Shown here piece by piece: positions 60,744 to 64,000 of a stretch of DNA of 64,000 nt. The notes beneath the pieces are model-generated. The model did no database searches. It had not been told where the DNA came from and saw only the letters and a list, made by a program, of their open reading frames with translations. The stretch comes from Rhodocollybia butyracea (Eukaryota > Basidiomycota > Agaricomycetes > Agaricales > Omphalotaceae), in contig JADNRY010000137.1 in assembly GCA_015501585.1 (NCBI GenBank), forward strand, positions 101,903 through 165,902, in the 5' to 3' direction. Made by a program: the position numbers and the translations under genes. How positions within the stretch are numbered: position 1 is the first letter of the stretch; every line of letters begins with the position of its first letter.

Positions 60744-61464
60744 CGAAGTTTCTGATCTCTCTCCCAATGTGGGATAGTGTACATACTCGGTCAGAGAAGA
60801 TGGGTTATAGGTGGGCGGATGAGTCAGACAAGGTCTAACCAATAGGACTCAAGTGTACCGACTCGGAAGAGATCCACAAGACGGGTCCTAAACATATCAT
60901 CCCGGAAATTGTTGGTAGAAATTTTTCGTCTTTTTCTCGATCCTGCAGCTTCTTTGTTCTTGCAAGGAACTAAGGTTATAAAGATGTGATTGCTGGCGTT
61001 CTAAAAAGCCAAGTTCTGCCTATTTCGATCTTTTTCATAGCCGTTCTTGAGCGCCGCTTGAGCTTCCGGAAGCCTTGAAATCAAACAACAACAATATTAT
61101 TGTAAGGTATTGTACAAAAAGCTAGAGGCTGTGAATATTGGAATGAGCTAAAGCAGAGAGAACACACCTATTAACTGAATACAGCCAAATAATAGCCAAT
61201 GCAGAACAACAACGAGCACTAGACAAGAAAGTGGTTGAAGGCGAGCGCTTTCTTGATATAAGCGCTGACAAGTCAGGCACAAATCACGGTGTTGTGCGTA
61301 TGGTGCGTACAATTTGTTCGCTGACGTATTCTTGTCATAAATTGAGCAGTTACTACTGTATACATTAATACCTAGGTACTCTAGATAGGTAGAGGGTGAT
61401 TATAATGTACTGTATTCTAATTTTTGTGACTCTATATACGAACTCTATCACAATGTCATAGTTT
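60744..61464. other. intergenic stretch
   Basis: About 720 bp, promoter side of the amidase gene and 3' side of the MFS gene. No ORF or repeat of note. Confidence 0.35.
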
Positions 61465-63224
61465 TCATGGACCGTATGCTACCACAAACAGCTTCCTGTT
61501 CCGGATGAACCGCGAAATGCAGATCAAGACTACTCCAATAAGCGACATGATACCCTAGATATTTATATACGGGAACTTGTACTTCGAAAGTGAATTACTT
61601 CCGAAAACAAATCAATTTTGAAAGTTGGGTTTCGTCTGGTCTTCGATAAAACGCCTGATATCGGAGCACCTGCAGTGTAGCTGAGGCCATAAAGGCATAC
61701 GTTCCCCGATCCTTGCCCATGCGGTCTATGGAGAATTTCCGCAACGCATGACTAGAATATCTTGTGAGTTTCTATCGCCGTGTTCAAAGCTAACATTAAA
61801 CTTACTGGAGTCAAAGAGAAAAATGGGCCAGAGAAAGTCCGTACAGAGCGGCAAACACAATCAAGTTTGCTTGTTCGAACGAGGTGTACCATAGTGCGAA
61901 GACTAGGATCGTTGATATAGCTGTTGACACCATAACATGTTGAATCTTCAATAACGAAAAATCAGCATGAGAGAAGCAAATGCCTGGGTAGGGATCACAT
62001 ACCGCCCGACTCTGGTAGCGATGAGCCGGACTAACACGTCCAAAAATCGACGTGGCACAAGAATCACGAGGTAGTACCCATTGACACCGGAATTGGGATT
62101 CGAAATCTGGGCACTCAGGCCAAGATAGCTGCGTAGTCAATGTGAGTGAGCTTCAACAATAATCTAGTGGGTTTGCGTACAAGAACGGGTTGAACACGGC
62201 AAAGAATGTAAACCAGCACCCAAGGCAAGAAAGACATAACATGGGTCTTTGAAAGCGGCGAAATCGAATAAAGCCGAGAAGGAGGTGGGGAAAGGCTTGG
62301 AGGCCTACGTTGCTTGATCGTTGCTGTTCCGATTGCAAAACACGCGAGGGTGATGAAAGCGAAAACTCGGATTGTCCAACCTGCGGAGCACAGTGAGAAT
62401 TGGAAGATAAGAAAGCATCAAAGCTACACGTACCAAAGCCGATTTTTGGTATCAATTTGGCTATCATTATAGGAAAGATGACACCTCCTAAACTGGCTCC
62501 AGAGACAAAACAACCAACCGCGTATGGTAGTTTGTTCTTGAACCAGTGAGCCATAATACTCATCGAAGGGAAGAAGCTAGATGGAACAGTTTATGTGAGT
62601 AGGACTTGATGTATGTATGCATTTCTAGCTAACCTCATCGTAGCCCCGAGGCCAAAGAGTACAGACTGCGAAAGAAACTGCTGGTATATCTTTTCCGGCT
62701 TTGTGATACTCAGCATGAAGAGTGAGAAGACGGTTATCACACCGCTGAGTGGGATAAGATATCGTGGGCCTATGCAGTCGAAGATAGCGCCTGCAGTCCC
62801 TGCAACTGCTCGAAGAGGATATTAAGAGAAGTCAAGATAAGATGTAGTAATACACGTACAAAGGAACAACAGAAACACTTGTACGGCTCCGATCATTGAA
62901 ATGATGTTTGCAGAGTACGTGTAAGGTATTGTTCATTGTAAAAGTCGGCGAACGCGCCAAAAGCATTGACGAAGCTAGAAGTAAATATCAGTTTTCGAAC
63001 ACGAGCTAAGTAGGAGTAGTATTCCTCACCCAAACGTGCCCACTGAGATCATTGTGGCCCGAAGACAGTTCCCCATGCATCCCAGCCTCCGTCAGTAGGC
63101 CGTACGCGTCTGGTGCCGGTTTTATGTCTCCACCCTCAGCATCCAATTTGGACTGTGGAGGATCAACGAATACGTTTACAGAGTTGCAGATGGTTGGATC
63201 GCTTTCTGATGAATTGCGCGACAT
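61465..63224 (-). CDS. MFS transporter, monocarboxylate-porter-like
   Basis: ATG 63224 gives a cytosolic N-terminus (MSRNSSESDPTICNSVNVFV, DAEGGDIKPAPDAYG). Membrane segments follow: SFVNAFGAFADFYNEQYLT, the run around APRYLIPLSGVITVFSLFML, FLSQSVLFGLGATM, MSIMAHWFKNKLPYAVGCFV with SGASLGGVIFPIMIAKLIPK, VFAFITLACFAIGTATIKQR, VFALWYTSFEQANLIVFAAL with YGLSLAHFSL, GLSYTAGAPISGVL and a last exon GIMSLIGVVLICISRFIRNR with KLFVVAYGP, stop 61465. GASLGG after the loop AHWFKNKLPYAVG is typical of fungal Mch-type porters. Many introns; some exons show frame slips. It moves an organic acid or similar small molecule across the plasma membrane. Confidence 0.75.
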
Positions 63225-64000
63225 TAGTTAAAGAAGGAAGAAGATAGTGTAAGAACGTTCATCGACGTGCCTTTATAACCAATCTACTTGCTAAGTAATG
63301 CGCATCATCTATAGCACTGTTGACAATGACAAAGGATATCAACAGGAACAGCGAGAGCAGGACGGAAAACACGGAGCAAATTGGGGAATTATAACATTCC
63401 CACGGCTTCCTACGGAAGATTTCGCAAATGAAATCGGGTGGTACCGTCAATTGCAAGCTTCAAGTATTGAGGTTGAGCGCTGAGCGCTGAGGCCTGAGGC
63501 TTGAAACTTCTTGCAACTTGAAAGTTCACTCAGAAGACCACTATAGCAAATAAGCACACTGCATGAGGCAAAAGCGAGAGAGAACATCGCACAACAACTT
63601 CCAAACCTTTCCAAACGACCTCCGTCTTTAGAACGGACTTGACGGCATTTCACCCTGATGAACTTTGTGCCTTTTAGCACGACGCCTTAGTAAAGACCAC
63701 TTTAGTCAGTCTGTGTATATATCACGAGGTAACCAGCACTTGTATCTCCGCGCCACGTAGCCTTATGTCGAGTAATCCTCAACTCTATCCTCAGCTCTAT
63801 CCAGCGAGTTGTCCATAGAGCAATCTCTTCAGCCAGACGATTGAAGAGGGTCAGAGTGAGTTCCAGGTACTGAAAAAACATGGATAGTATGGCGTTGATG
63901 GCGTTGATGTATACACGTCAATTTCGAGAGCTAGCCGCTTCAAAGTTGTAGGCATGAGAGAGAGATATCATGGACAATGGACATAGACAATCCAGTCGCG
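63225..64000. other. intergenic stretch at window end
   Basis: Upstream region of the MFS gene. The ORF at 63259-63456 (-) has one hydrophobic stretch but no support. A GCGCTGAG/GCCTGAGG microrepeat is at about 63478-63502. Confidence 0.3.

Overview
The window is nuclear DNA of a mushroom-forming basidiomycete (Agaricomycetes, probably Agaricales). The signs are dense genes cut by many introns of about 50-60 bp with GTRNGT donors, and families typical of such genomes: GMC oxidoreductases, a sedolisin, a GH18 chitinase with a CBM5/12 tail, a Plavaka-type transposase with a DUF6698 neighbour, and an NB-ARC/TPR NLR-like gene. I see no rRNA, tRNA or CRISPR. Family names come from reading motifs by eye; no search was run.

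Layout. 0-6.3 kb: a Zn2Cys6 transcription factor (-) divergent from a USP10/Ubp3-type deubiquitinase (+). 6.6-12.6 kb: secreted GMC oxidoreductase and secreted GH18 chitinase, both (-). 12.7-18.6 kb: gene-poor, with one clear two-exon unknown gene (15299-16074). 18.6-21.2 kb: secreted sedolisin whose upstream region carries a direct repeat. 21.2-30.2 kb: mostly gene-free apart from one Ser-rich unknown gene. 30.2-31.6 kb: a small cysteine-containing secreted protein and a GFA-domain (CENP-V-like) protein. 33.1-47.9 kb: a rearranged block. A broken and a nearly whole copy of the same alpha/beta hydrolase flank a short NLR-like NBS gene, a three-gene Plavaka-type element and a large NLR with 17 near-identical 42-residue TPR units. 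48-49.8 kb: a possibly mitochondrial unknown gene and a degraded unknown gene. 50-56.1 kb: five tandem copies of an acireductone-dioxygenase-like cupin gene. 56.5-63.2 kb: three co-directional (-) genes for a flavin monooxygenase, an amidase and an MFS transporter.

Most unusual parts. The five tandem ARD-like genes keep the fold signature of acireductone dioxygenase but have lost all four metal-binding positions, so they look like an expanded family of pseudoenzymes or re-purposed cupins. They lie next to a catabolic or specialised-metabolism style trio (FMO, amidase, MFS). The NLR/Plavaka/hydrolase block shows duplication, truncation and repeat homogenisation typical of fast-evolving self/non-self loci.

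Caution on sequence quality. Several otherwise well-conserved genes (USP10, FMO, amidase, hydrolase, NLR, the transcription factor and some ARD copies) carry single-base frame breaks, mostly in short homopolymers, with conserved motifs preserved on both sides. Uncorrected indels in a long-read assembly explain much of this better than gene decay. Exceptions such as a 20-bp deletion in ARD copy 3 and a 17-bp tandem duplication in the NLR are harder to dismiss. Gene ends given below are my own splice readings.
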